From Rhodocytophaga aerolata (GTDB lineage Bacteria > Bacteroidota > Bacteroidia > Cytophagales > 172606-1): a stretch of DNA of 64,000 nucleotides. This document shows positions 25,928 through 35,188 of this stretch, piece after piece (within the stretch, counting starts at the first letter, position 1; each line of letters begins with the position of its first letter). Location of the stretch: the NCBI RefSeq assembly GCF_030503435.1, contig NZ_JAUKPO010000013.1, forward strand, positions 124,001-188,000. Direction: 5' to 3'. The notes below the pieces were generated by a model, which made no database searches, was not told the origin of the DNA, and saw nothing but the letters and a program-made list of their open reading frames with translations. Position numbers and translations under genes: made by a program.

Positions 25928-28900
25928 TTACTCCACTTTCATTACTCCGTTCATAATCCGCCAGTGGCCGGGGAATGTACAGACAAAGGGATAATTTCCT
26001 TTTTGACTAGGTGCAGTAAACTTAAGCCGGAAAGTCTGATCAGGGTTAACCAATGGAGTAGAGGCTATCACCTGCGAGATGGAGGGTACATAATTTTTTT
26101 CTGCGCCATCTTTGGCAGTAATTAGTTTATCCGCTGCCGCCCCGATAACTTCTAGTGACTTAGGTTTCCCAATAACCATGTTATGTTGCATGGCATCAGG
26201 GTTTTCGAACACAATTTCTACCGGCTGACCTGCTTTTACCGTAAATTCTTTTTTGTCAAACTGTAAAGCTTCTCTTACTGCCTTGATCTGGATAATTTGT
26301 GCATTAGGGTCTGATGCTTCTTCGGCAGAGCGCAAGCCCCAGGCCTGTAACAACTGATTGTACCGGTCTTTATTATCTACGCCGATGTTATTACTCAAGC
26401 TCGCCAGAAACTCCTTATCCTTTTCTTCTACAGTAGCTGTCTTTTTCATATTCCAGCCCGTAGTAACCCCTTTTACGATAGCTCCGCTTTCATCGGCACT
26501 TAGTTGCTGAGACTGTTTGAGTAAGCTGATCACTTCCGGAGCATCGGCTACAGAGGTATAGCTTCTTATAGCTCTTTCCAGGGCGTACGAAGCAAGGCTT
26601 TTAGGAGCCTGATAAACCAACTTAAACATAGCCCGGTTATTGTTTTCGTTTGCTTCCGCAATCTGATTGTCTTTATCAGCTACAACCTGTATCGTATATG
26701 TACCAGCCTGGTCTGAGTTAAAGCTAATTGGACCAGTCCAGGGACCATTGGTGTTTTGAGAAATGGTTACTTTTTCACCGGGAGCTATACCTGCAGAATG
26801 CACCATACTAACCATATTGATCAGTTTATTATTGCCTTCAATCCGGATAGCCAGCGGAGTAACCGTACCACTTGGTATAGCCGTTTCGCCCTGGTTTTGA
26901 ACTTCTATAAATAAGCGGACGGTCTCACGCAGGGCAGGGGCAGCCGGTTCGCTACGCACCGAAGTAATTACTAAATCGGGTTTGTTGGATGAACTTACAG
27001 TTCTCTGCTCATTACCTGTATTGGTAGCAGTTTGCATAGCTTCGTGATTATGGTCCATAGCAGATGCCGAATTGCCTGCTGATTTTTGTGTGGTAGAGGC
27101 CTTAGCAGCTACTTGTTGCAAGTAGGCATTCATCAGCTTTCCTTTGTTACTGGTAAGTACACAGGCAAAGGCATCTGGCAACCAGCGGTCTGTGGATTCT
27201 GTGGCATTTTCCATACGGACCAATACTGCTTTTTCAGCTTCCGGAGAAAGCGGCATTTGAGACAGAGCCAATAATGAATGCAGCACTACGAGTGGTTCTT
27301 TATCATTTAAGGTATTGGCCTGCAATAATGCATTAACAGAACTAGCTTTGTAAGGAAGTACCTGTACGGCTGTTTTTCTAACGCCAGGGCATGCATGAGT
27401 TAATGCTTTTGTTACTGCTTCCATGGTTGCTGCATCTGAACCATCTAAAGTTCCTAAGCCATGGAGTGTCCAAAGGGCATGTATGGCGCCAGGATTTATA
27501 CCAATTTCATCCAAAGATTGATCTTGCACCAAAGCAAGTAGTTGTGGAACAACATCCCGGTTGTTTCTTTCTACTAATATCCGCTGGGCTGCTTGCCGCC
27601 AGAACATATTGTTGTTCTTCAAAGCAGCTACCAGTTCCTGTGGTTTGTCTTTACTTAAAACCATCGGTTTGTAGGGGGGAGCTTGCTTATAAGCCACCCG
27701 GTAGATACGGCCGTGCGTATAATCCCGTAAATCGGTTTCATAGGCATTTCCCTCGCCATTTTCAAATCCTTTAGGGGTTGGATTGTGTTGGATAATGAAG
27801 CTATACCAATCGGCTACCCAAACGGCACCATCCGGACCAATTTCTGCGGCCACTGGAGATACCCATTCGTCGGCACCGGCTAATAAGTTAAAACCATCTA
27901 CATCTTCATAATCAGTGCCCTTTTTAGCCATCACATTCTGATGCACAATATGACCTGTCGGTTCTGTCACAAATGCCACTGTATTCCAGTATTTTTTAGG
28001 AAAAGCTCTGGCGGTATAGAAGCTATGACCGGCAGCTGCTGTAAATCCGCCAAACACATCCACCTGGCGTACAGCACCGGTGATAGGCTTCATATCTTTA
28101 TGCGTATCTGTACTGCGGCTACCATTGTCTACTCCAGGAGCGGAATTGAAGAAACGGTGAGCAATAGGCATATACCATCCATGTGAGTTATTGGCTGTAG
28201 AACCGAATACATCGCCGGTTTCATTGAAGGCAAAGCCCCAGGTATTGTTAGAAGTACTGGTTACATACTCCAGTGCCGAGCCATCTGGTTTGAAACGGAA
28301 GAAACCTTGTCCGAACTTTAAAGAATCTGCACCAATTTTACCTTTGAAGCCAGAGTAGCCTACGCTTCCATAGATCCAGTTATCAAATCCATACTTTAAA
28401 TTGGAAGGACCTGCATGGGTATCAAACGTGCCAAAACCAGTATACAGGATCTCTTTTTTGTCGGCCTTATCGTCGCCATTGGTATCTTCTATATATAAAA
28501 TATGCGGAGCCTGCGAAACAATTAATCCATTTTTGTATCGGACAAGCCCTGTAGGAATACTTAATCCTTCCGCAAACCGGGTAAATTTATCGGCTTTGCC
28601 ATCTTTATTTGTGTCTTCACACAGTAAAATATAGTCACTGCCTCCATCGTCTTTGCGTTCGTTGGGATAATCTTTGGTAATCAATACGTACATGCGGCCT
28701 CTTTCATCCCAGGTAAGGGCAATAGGGTGCATGACATTGGGTTCACTGGCAAAAAGTTCCAGTGTAAATTCCGCAGGAACCTGGATATGCTTCATAGATT
28801 CTTCCGGAGTCAGTGCCAGCTGCTGCTTCTGAGTGCCGGGACGTTTCTCATAGTTAGGCAAGTTTGCTTCTTTATAAGCAAATGGCTGCGGGTTTAAGGC

Positions 28901-29704
28901 ATCGTGCAGTTTTTTTACATCATCGCCAACCGCCCACAAAATGCCATTTTCCATCAGTTTATGAAATCCCACATTGCTCCAGGTATGATCGTCATGCCCA
29001 TAAGCTGTATAGAACACGCGGCCTTTTCCATAGGAACGTGTCCAGGTATAGGGTTCTGTTTTTTGATTAGGCTTATCTTTTGTCTGGTCAGCTTTAATCT
29101 CCCGTTCCATCAGCACATTATTATCGGCTTGTAGTTGCTGATGCAGATAGGTTTCGTCAAAACTTTTGAATGGGGTAAAGCCTTGCATAACCGGATGTTC
29201 CGGTTTGGTTACCGTTGCCTGAATGGTATCCATGGTATGCCGCCAGAATTGTCCGCCTACCATCTTCACGTATTCGGAAGAGTTGCGGAAACAATAAGAA
29301 GCACAGTGTACAGGTATCAAGCCTTTGCCTGAAGAGACAAAATCTAGTAATGCTTTTTCAGGGGCAGCTGGGATACTGTCCCAGTTGGCGTAAATCATTA
29401 AACCATCGTATTTGGCTAAGTTTTCAGGATTAATATCTTCCAACTTATCCGTATAGGTGAGGTTTATGCCTTTGTTACCCAGGGCTGCCATTAATGCAGG
29501 AATCCGTTCAACAGGTTTATGATGTCCATTGTCGCCCAGGAAAAGAATTTCTACGCGCCTTGGTTTATTTTCTGCTTTGGCAGAACGGGTGTTGGTTCCT
29601 TTGCTGGAGGTGCAATACACCAGTACAAAGCAACTGATCAGCAGGCTTACCGACAGGTAAAAAATGCTCCGGAATGATCTGGTTTGTTTATTTAGTAGAT
29701 GCAT
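25928..29704 (-). CDS. Multidomain lipoprotein: ThuA, PVC-type dehydrogenase propeller, HEAT-like, CARDB, azurin-like copper domain
   Basis: Exported lipoprotein of 1258 residues (hydrophobic signal, lipobox-like VYC near residue 31). Domains in order: ThuA glutamine-amidotransferase-like (about 48-270), a PVC-type sugar dehydrogenase propeller (about 310-680, with VPAEFTLELFASEPNVMHPIA), HEAT-like repeats (about 690-860), a low-complexity linker, a CARDB adhesion domain (about 910-1020), and a C-terminal blue-copper domain (about 1135-1258). The copper ligands match azurin exactly: H1174, then C1242-T-F-P-G-H1247-x3-M1251. Related planctomycete-type proteins usually end in a CxxCH haem domain; no CxxCH exists here, so copper probably replaces haem as electron acceptor (inference). 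The gene overlaps the Gfo/Idh gene by 17 bases, implying co-translation and a shared sugar-oxidation pathway. Confidence 0.9.
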   Translation of the reverse strand: MHLLNKQTRSFRSIFYLSVSLLISCFVLVYCTSSKGTNTRSAKAENKPRRVEILFLGDNGHHKPVERIPALMAALGNKGINLTYTDKLEDINPENLAKYDGLMIYANWDSIPAAPEKALLDFVSSGKGLIPVHCASYCFRNSSEYVKMVGGQFWRHTMDTIQATVTKPEHPVMQGFTPFKSFDETYLHQQLQADNNVLMEREIKADQTKDKPNQKTEPYTWTRSYGKGRVFYTAYGHDDHTWSNVGFHKLMENGILWAVGDDVKKLHDALNPQPFAYKEANLPNYEKRPGTQKQQLALTPEESMKHIQVPAEFTLELFASEPNVMHPIALTWDERGRMYVLITKDYPNERKDDGGSDYILLCEDTNKDGKADKFTRFAEGLSIPTGLVRYKNGLIVSQAPHILYIEDTNGDDKADKKEILYTGFGTFDTHAGPSNLKYGFDNWIYGSVGYSGFKGKIGADSLKFGQGFFRFKPDGSALEYVTSTSNNTWGFAFNETGDVFGSTANNSHGWYMPIAHRFFNSAPGVDNGSRSTDTHKDMKPITGAVRQVDVFGGFTAAAGHSFYTARAFPKKYWNTVAFVTEPTGHIVHQNVMAKKGTDYEDVDGFNLLAGADEWVSPVAAEIGPDGAVWVADWYSFIIQHNPTPKGFENGEGNAYETDLRDYTHGRIYRVAYKQAPPYKPMVLSKDKPQELVAALKNNNMFWRQAAQRILVERNNRDVVPQLLALVQDQSLDEIGINPGAIHALWTLHGLGTLDGSDAATMEAVTKALTHACPGVRKTAVQVLPYKASSVNALLQANTLNDKEPLVVLHSLLALSQMPLSPEAEKAVLVRMENATESTDRWLPDAFACVLTSNKGKLMNAYLQQVAAKASTTQKSAGNSASAMDHNHEAMQTATNTGNEQRTVSSSNKPDLVITSVRSEPAAPALRETVRLFIEVQNQGETAIPSGTVTPLAIRIEGNNKLINMVSMVHSAGIAPGEKVTISQNTNGPWTGPISFNSDQAGTYTIQVVADKDNQIAEANENNNRAMFKLVYQAPKSLASYALERAIRSYTSVADAPEVISLLKQSQQLSADESGAIVKGVTTGWNMKKTATVEEKDKEFLASLSNNIGVDNKDRYNQLLQAWGLRSAEEASDPNAQIIQIKAVREALQFDKKEFTVKAGQPVEIVFENPDAMQHNMVIGKPKSLEVIGAAADKLITAKDGAEKNYVPSISQVIASTPLVNPDQTFRLKFTAPSQKGNYPFVCTFPGHWRIMNGVMKVE

Positions 29705-30854
29705 GTGACTGCTCGGATTGATAAAGATAATCAGTTGAAGTAAAATCAGGTATCTGGATAAGTTCTCCTCCCTTTAATGCTGACTCATGTGCCAGAATAC
29801 CTACACTGGTCCAGTTGGCTGATTGGGGAGCATTCGGGAAAGGTTCGCGGTCTTCAATAATGCTCATAATAAATTCATGAGCTAAATGTGGGTGAGAGCC
29901 TCCATGGCCGCTTCCTTGCACAAAGGATAAGTGTTGATTGGCCTCAATATCATATACCCCTTTCGTTGTGAACATTTGAATGGATTCTGGTAGCAGATGC
30001 GCATAGTCTGGCACCTGAACTTTAGAAGGAATTTCATGTTCGTGTTTTTTAGCTGTATGAATCACCGGATCTTCTCCTTCAATCAATGGCCATTCGAATG
30101 ATTTTTTGCTGCCATATACTTCAAAACTTTCACGGTACTGGCGGGCAGTGTCAAACAGGGAACGGTATACATTGGCGCTTAAGTCGCTGTCTTTAAACTT
30201 AATATGAGCACTTTCAACAGCAAACGGTGAGTTGTAATGCGCTATTAATTCTTCCCGGATTGTACCAGAACCAAAACAGGAAACATAGGCTGCATCAAGC
30301 TTTAATAACCCTGCTACCGGACCTACACAGTGCGTAGCGTAGTGCATAGGAGGTAACCCTGGCCAGTAATCAGGCCATCCGTCCATATCCTGCTGGTGGC
30401 TGGCTTTCAGAAACTGTACTTTGCCTAATTCGCCTTTCTCATACAATTCCTTGACAAACAAGAATTCCCGGCTGTATACAACCGTTTCCATCATCATGTA
30501 TTTTTTGCCGGATTCTTTTTGAGCGGCTACTATTTGCCGGCATTCTTCTACCGTAGTTGCCATCGGTACAGTGCAGGCTACATGTTTTCCGGCTTTTAAA
30601 GCAGCCAGGCTCTGGGACGCATGCAAGTGAATGGGTGAGTTAATGTGTACCACATCCACATCCGGATCTTTCAACAGTTCATTAAAATCGCTGTATCGTT
30701 TTTCTACACCAAACGCATCGCCAATCTGATTCAGTTTTGACTGGTTACGCTGGCAGATGGCGTACATGGTGGTATGCGGATGCCGCTGATAGATTGGAAT
30801 AAATTCTGCGCCGAAGCCTAATCCAACAATGGCAATGTTCAGTTTCCTGGTCAT
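29688..30854 (-). CDS. Gfo/Idh/MocA-family oxidoreductase
   Basis: Cytoplasmic NAD(P)-dependent sugar or polyol dehydrogenase-like protein of 388 residues. The N-terminal Rossmann fold starts at once (IAIVGLGFGAEF, residues 7-18) and has no signal peptide. The C-terminal half is the Gfo/Idh/MocA substrate domain. The conserved E-K-P motif is replaced by T95-V96-P97 (within CTVPMATT), so the usual catalytic lysine is missing, which is typical of a subset rather than a sequencing error, since the surrounding frame is intact. The stop lies inside the start of the ThuA-fusion gene. It is divergent from an AraC/cupin regulator across 383 bases, the likely regulator. Substrate not identifiable; a keto-sugar is a reasonable guess. 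Confidence 0.93.
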   Translation of the reverse strand: MTRKLNIAIVGLGFGAEFIPIYQRHPHTTMYAICQRNQSKLNQIGDAFGVEKRYSDFNELLKDPDVDVVHINSPIHLHASQSLAALKAGKHVACTVPMATTVEECRQIVAAQKESGKKYMMMETVVYSREFLFVKELYEKGELGKVQFLKASHQQDMDGWPDYWPGLPPMHYATHCVGPVAGLLKLDAAYVSCFGSGTIREELIAHYNSPFAVESAHIKFKDSDLSANVYRSLFDTARQYRESFEVYGSKKSFEWPLIEGEDPVIHTAKKHEHEIPSKVQVPDYAHLLPESIQMFTTKGVYDIEANQHLSFVQGSGHGGSHPHLAHEFIMSIIEDREPFPNAPQSANWTSVGILAHESALKGGELIQIPDFTSTDYLYQSEQSHASTK

Positions 30855-31237
30855 AATAGTTATTAGTTAATGAGGTGGATTACGTATGATAAAATGTGAT
30901 CTTTATGTAGTATTATGTAGAGCAATAGTTGAGAAAACTCGGTAAATGTTGCTGCTTTTTTCTCAATTTATCAATCTATTTATCCTGGCCTACAAACACT
31001 TGGATTAAGATAATACAATATTAGTTAAATCCTAATAAAAAAAATGTGTTTCTTTTAACCAATTGTTCCTCTATTTTGACTATTTTAAAAGCTATATTTA
31101 ATAAAAAAGGTAAATAAATAGATAGACTGGTTAAAGTTCAGGCTACTATTGGATCAAAAAAAGGTTCTGAGCCAGTCAGAAATGGCAAACTTTCCGGTAT
31201 ATCATATGGCCTGTTACCTAGTAAATAGATACCTGTT
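30855..31237. other. 383-base divergent regulatory region
   Basis: Lies between the Gfo/Idh-ThuA operon (-) and the AraC regulator (+). Very AT-rich, no gene seen. It should contain both promoters and AraC operator sites, but no complete consensus promoter or clear direct repeat could be picked by eye. Confidence 0.5.
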
Positions 31238-32110
31238 ATGAAAGCATTATTAAAAAAATCCGTTTCCTCTATTCACTCCTTCATCGTGAAAGAATTCCAT
31301 GATCCGGTATTCGACCCCAATTGGCATTTTCATCCGGAATACCAATTGTTTTGTGTCATGGAAGGAAGTGGCACCAGGTTTATTGGTGATAATATTAAGC
31401 ATTTTCAATCAGGCGATATGGTTTTACTGGGGCCTAACATGCCGCATCTATGGCGAAGCGACGACTACCTGAAAAAAGACAAAGCTCCGAAAGCACATGG
31501 AATAGTCATTTATTTTGAGGCGGACTTTCTAGGAGCCGAGTTTTTTGAAAAGCAGGAAATGGTATTACTAAAGCAGTTGTTTGAAAAAGCTCAACATGGG
31601 CTGGAAATTACCGGAAATACCCATGAAGTGGTGTTAGCTAAAATGCTTGAACTGGTAAACAAAGAAGGCTTTGAAAGCATTATGGGTTTGCTGGATATAT
31701 TATATACGTTAGCCTGCTCAGAAGAGTGCGAATTTATAGCCAGCCTGGGTTTTGAAAATAATTATAAACATACCGAAACGGAGCGGATGCGGGTAGTACA
31801 CGAATATGTGATGCAGCATTTCCAGCAAGAAATATCCTTGGAAAAAGTGGCTGCCCTGGCCAATATGAGTCCCTCAGCTTTTTGCCGGTATTTTAAAGCG
31901 AGAGCCAATAAAACGTTTTTTGATTTTGTCAGTGAAATCCGTATAGGCCATGCTTGCCGCTTACTGATTGAAGGAAATTTGAGTATTACCCAGGTTGCCT
32001 ACGAATGCGGATACAAAACTATTTCAAACTTCAACCGGCAGTTTAAGGAAACAGTTAAAGAAAGTCCGTCCAAATACCAGCAGCAATACATGCATCTGGC
32101 AAAAGGCTAA
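31238..32110 (+). CDS. AraC-family transcriptional regulator with N-terminal cupin
   Basis: DNA-binding regulator of 290 residues. The N-terminal cupin-type sensor domain (about 15-110) has the pattern WHFHPEYQLF and a metal-site-like PHLW. The C-terminal pair of helix-turn-helix motifs (about 185-285) shows the AraC signature: ISLEKVAALANMSPSAFCRYF, then ITQVAYECGYKTISNFNRQFK and SPSKYQ. It is divergent from the Gfo/Idh-ThuA-fusion operon and probably controls it in response to a sugar (inference). The next gene starts 79 bases downstream in the same direction but looks unrelated. Confidence 0.94.
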   Translation: MKALLKKSVSSIHSFIVKEFHDPVFDPNWHFHPEYQLFCVMEGSGTRFIGDNIKHFQSGDMVLLGPNMPHLWRSDDYLKKDKAPKAHGIVIYFEADFLGAEFFEKQEMVLLKQLFEKAQHGLEITGNTHEVVLAKMLELVNKEGFESIMGLLDILYTLACSEECEFIASLGFENNYKHTETERMRVVHEYVMQHFQQEISLEKVAALANMSPSAFCRYFKARANKTFFDFVSEIRIGHACRLLIEGNLSITQVAYECGYKTISNFNRQFKETVKESPSKYQQQYMHLAKG

Positions 32111-32189
32111 GACACCGCTACGTTAGTAATATTGGTTGGAATCAACTAGGTTTGCAAATTGTTCAGGATATATTGTGTCTAACCAGCCT

Positions 32190-33626
32190 ATGTCTATATT
32201 TCCTTCGGAGTGCCGTGTCCGGCTATGTCAGCTTATTGTCATACTTTTTATCTTTACTTCCTGCCAGCGTACCAAAATTATTAATCCAATACAACCTGAA
32301 GAAACCTATACCCAAGTGAGTACACAGCCAGTAAGCCAGTTATCTGTTATTAATGTTCCGGTAACCATTCCGCTTTCCGAACTGGAAAAGCAAATGAATA
32401 AGCAAGTGAAAGACCTTATTTTTGAAGATACCAGCCTTGAAAATAATGAAGGAGATAACTTGTTATTGAAAGTTTGGAAAAGAGAACCCATTACTATTCA
32501 AGCAGTCAATAACCAGTTTCAGATAACTGTACCCCTGCGCATATGGGCAAAAGGCGGCTTGTCGCTGGAGCGGATGGGAATAAACCATACAGAATTTAAA
32601 GAAACCGATTGCGAACTGAATGTGCATTTTGTCACGAAAGTAAGCGTAAATGAACAATGGCAGGTACAAACTACTACCTTGGCAAAGGGATACGACTGGA
32701 TTTCTAAACCTAAGATAAAAATAGGTTTTGTTGAATTATCGGTTGCTTCGTTTCTGGATAATACGATAGATACACAACAAGCCCGCATTGCCTCCTTATT
32801 AGATAAGCAGGTAGCCGAAAGATTAGACATCCGCAAATATGTGCAGAAGGCGTGGATAGGAGTTCAGCAGCCATTTTTACTTTCCCAGGAGTATCAAACG
32901 TGGTTGAAACTGACGCCAACCGAAGTATTACTTACCCCATTGGCAGTTAAAAAAAATCTGGTTACAGCCATGCTGGGTGTAAAAGCTTATTCTCAGACTG
33001 TCTCCGGCCTTAAGCCTGAAGTAGTGGTGAATGAACAGCTCCCGGCATTGCAACTGGTAAAACAAATGCCAGATAAGGTTTCTATAGGCGTAAGCGGCCA
33101 AGTATCGCATGCCTATGCCTCTCAGATTTTAGCAGAAAAATTTGTAGACCATACTTTCACTTTTAGTGAGGGTAAATACGAAATTACGCTGACTTCTATA
33201 GATTTATATGGGCATGGGGAGAATATCGTGGTAAAGGCTGGCATGGCCGGAAGTATCGAAGGTACCGTTTATCTGAAAGGAAAACCGTATTATGATCCGG
33301 ATACTCAATCGGTGGCCCTGTGGAACTTAGACTATGATCTGGATACTAAGAATAAGTTGATTAAAACGGCAAACTGGCTGGCAAAAGGTAAATTCGTAAG
33401 GACTTTGCAGGAGAAACTACGGATTCCCCTGGGAGAGCGTATGGAGGAGGCAAAAGAGTTGATTCAAAGTAAACTTACGGATAAGCAAGTGGCCAAAGGG
33501 ATAATTGTAAATGCACAAATTCAAGAATTAACCCCAGCGGATGTATACATAACTCCAGAAACGATTGTTGCCCTGGTAACAGCCAAGGGAAAGGCAACAG
33601 TTAAAATAGAAGGGCTAACAGAATAA
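32190..33626 (+). CDS. DUF4403-family lipoprotein
   Basis: Exported lipoprotein of unknown function. The frame is open from TTG 32136, but ATG 32190 gives a normal lipoprotein signal (hydrophobic LIVILFIF, lipobox FTSC), so that start is used (478 residues). Beyond the signal the protein is beta-rich without catalytic motifs. Family cues are the N-terminal SVINVPVTIPLSELEKQMN, the repeated phrase VNEQLPALQLVKQMPDKVSIGV and the C-terminal GIIVNAQIQELTPADVYITPE. DUF4403 proteins are widespread in Bacteroidota and resemble lipid-binding tubular folds in layout (weak inference). A 32-base perfect palindrome terminates it at 33645-33676. Confidence 0.88.
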   Translation: MSIFPSECRVRLCQLIVILFIFTSCQRTKIINPIQPEETYTQVSTQPVSQLSVINVPVTIPLSELEKQMNKQVKDLIFEDTSLENNEGDNLLLKVWKREPITIQAVNNQFQITVPLRIWAKGGLSLERMGINHTEFKETDCELNVHFVTKVSVNEQWQVQTTTLAKGYDWISKPKIKIGFVELSVASFLDNTIDTQQARIASLLDKQVAERLDIRKYVQKAWIGVQQPFLLSQEYQTWLKLTPTEVLLTPLAVKKNLVTAMLGVKAYSQTVSGLKPEVVVNEQLPALQLVKQMPDKVSIGVSGQVSHAYASQILAEKFVDHTFTFSEGKYEITLTSIDLYGHGENIVVKAGMAGSIEGTVYLKGKPYYDPDTQSVALWNLDYDLDTKNKLIKTANWLAKGKFVRTLQEKLRIPLGERMEEAKELIQSKLTDKQVAKGIIVNAQIQELTPADVYITPETIVALVTAKGKATVKIEGLTE

Positions 33627-33644
33627 TTTTATCCAGACTTTCTT

Positions 33645-33676
33645 AAAAAAGAGCCCTGCATGCAGGGCTCTTTTTT
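33645..33676. terminator. Perfect-palindrome bidirectional terminator
   Basis: Arms 33645-33660 and 33661-33676 are exact reverse complements (16 bp, no spacer), A6 on the left and T6 on the right. It serves the DUF4403 gene (+) and the small ORF/endonuclease-fold gene (-). Confidence 0.88.
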
Positions 33677-33691
33677 AGACGCTTGCAATTA

Positions 33692-33802
33692 TTAAGGTAC
33701 ATTATTTTTCCGCTTGTACCAGTTAATGCTTTCGTTGGGCACAGTGAAAGCAGAAACAATGCTTGCTACAATGAGAATGAAAATTAAAATTAGCCAGGCC
33801 AT
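33692..33802 (-). CDS. Possible single-span small membrane protein (36 residues)
   Basis: A - strand ATG ORF of 36 codons. The N-terminus is one hydrophobic helix (AWLILIFILIVASIVSAF), then a polar basic tail (NWYKRKNN). It lies 114 bases downstream of the endonuclease/phosphatase-fold gene on the same strand and ends 15 bases before the shared terminator, the position of a last operon gene. The topology is what a real small membrane protein looks like, while the + strand reading of the same region is TTG-started and featureless. I do not recognise a family. Confidence 0.45.
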   Translation of the reverse strand: MAWLILIFILIVASIVSAFTVPNESINWYKRKNNVP

Positions 33803-33916
33803 ACAAATAATTTATAGAAAATTACAAATTGAGAATAAAAGAATGGGTATGCATTACCTAATACATTCATTTGATGCTGCTAGTTACGAAAATATTTGCA
33901 TTCGAAAAACAGAAGA

Positions 33917-34969
33917 CTAAGATTCTTCTACCCCCTTTTCGATAAGTTCTTCCGCTTCTTTTTTATCTTCTGCATCTGCTTTTTTGGGGTGCTGCTCTTT
34001 TTTCTCTTCGGGTTTGTATAGTAATTGGATCAAAATTGGAAAATGGTCAGAGCCAAATTTGGGTAATCTTTCCAGATGCACAAGCTTAAACCTGGGATCA
34101 TAAAATACATGATCTAATGGATAGCGGAAGAAGGGAACAAATACATTATAGGTATTGAAAAAACCTCTACCAACCCGGGGGTCTAACAGTCCGCTAATCC
34201 GCTGAAATAACTTGGTGGTATGCGACCAGCCTACATCGTTTAAGTCTCCTGCAACAATACTGGCGCGTTTAGATTTTTTTACATTTTTTCCAACGATTAA
34301 TAGTTCTGCTTCCCGTTTTTCGGTGTTAGAGCCAATAGTGGGAGGGGTAGGGTGCACACAACATAATTCTATTTCTTCACCAGACCGCAACTTTATAACC
34401 GCATGTACGGAAGGAATATCCTCCTGAACCAAAAATTGCAGGTTGGCCTTTACAAATTCAAGCTTAGAATAAACAATCATTCCATAGGTATTCTCTATGG
34501 GTTTTTTTACATGATATGGATACTCTTTATCTAATACAGCTAATTGTTCGGCCCACCAATGGTCTGGTTCGTTTATCAGAATAATGTCGGGTTTTTTGTC
34601 TTTTACAATCTGCAGGTATTTTTTCGATTTGCGGTTCTCCATCCGGATGTTGGAAATCATGAGGCAAATAGTATTGTTAGGGTCATTTTCTTTGCTACGT
34701 TGCGCCTGCTTAGGAGCCAGAAAAGTAAATGGATAGATATACCTGCCCTGTATGAGTAAGACAAGGATTAAGGCAGCTAAAAAAATGTACTGATATACAT
34801 TTTCAACCGTGAAATAAGTAAGGTAACTTATTAAGATCAACAGGCTAATAAGGGCAATCTGAAATCTGGGAAAGTCCATGATGCGAATGAACCAGAGGGA
34901 GGTGCGGATCATGGGCAATAAAGTAAAAGCTAACATGAGCCAGCCAATAACTTCCAAAGCAATTTTCAT
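33917..34969 (-). CDS. Membrane-anchored endonuclease/exonuclease/phosphatase-fold protein
   Basis: Protein of 350 residues starting at ATG 34969; the frame continues upstream to GTG 35089, but the extra 40 residues look non-coding. Two to three hydrophobic helices (about 1-90) precede an EEP-fold domain (about 105-325) with INEPDHWW (metal-binding Glu), AGDLNDVGWS and the terminal GSDHFPILIQL, all hallmarks of the DNase I/synaptojanin-like superfamily. The C-terminal tail is Lys/Glu rich. Substrate could be nucleic acid, phospholipid or an inositol phosphate; membrane anchoring with the domain probably outside favours extracellular DNA or lipid (inference). Confidence 0.9.
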   Translation of the reverse strand: MKIALEVIGWLMLAFTLLPMIRTSLWFIRIMDFPRFQIALISLLILISYLTYFTVENVYQYIFLAALILVLLIQGRYIYPFTFLAPKQAQRSKENDPNNTICLMISNIRMENRKSKKYLQIVKDKKPDIILINEPDHWWAEQLAVLDKEYPYHVKKPIENTYGMIVYSKLEFVKANLQFLVQEDIPSVHAVIKLRSGEEIELCCVHPTPPTIGSNTEKREAELLIVGKNVKKSKRASIVAGDLNDVGWSHTTKLFQRISGLLDPRVGRGFFNTYNVFVPFFRYPLDHVFYDPRFKLVHLERLPKFGSDHFPILIQLLYKPEEKKEQHPKKADAEDKKEAEELIEKGVEES

Positions 34970-35188
34970 AGGTTTTGAGTTTATATTTGTATCGTAAAAG
35001 GAAATGTACAGGTATCCCGCTTTATTCAGCAACCTTTCATTAAATATACATAAACAAAAAAGCCGTAAGAGAATAACAGGTTCAGCCACACAAATGGAAT
35101 AGTTACTTTTCCAACGCAGGTATTTCCACAGGCTTTTTTAAATTAACTAAAAAAACCGTAAAGTTCAGTCAGGCTAATGCCTAAACGG

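Noticed and set aside
33714-33920. 68-codon + strand frame between DUF4403 and the endonuclease-fold gene
   Set aside because: TTG start, no domain, runs into the opposite gene; the - strand 36-residue membrane ORF in the same place has better features.
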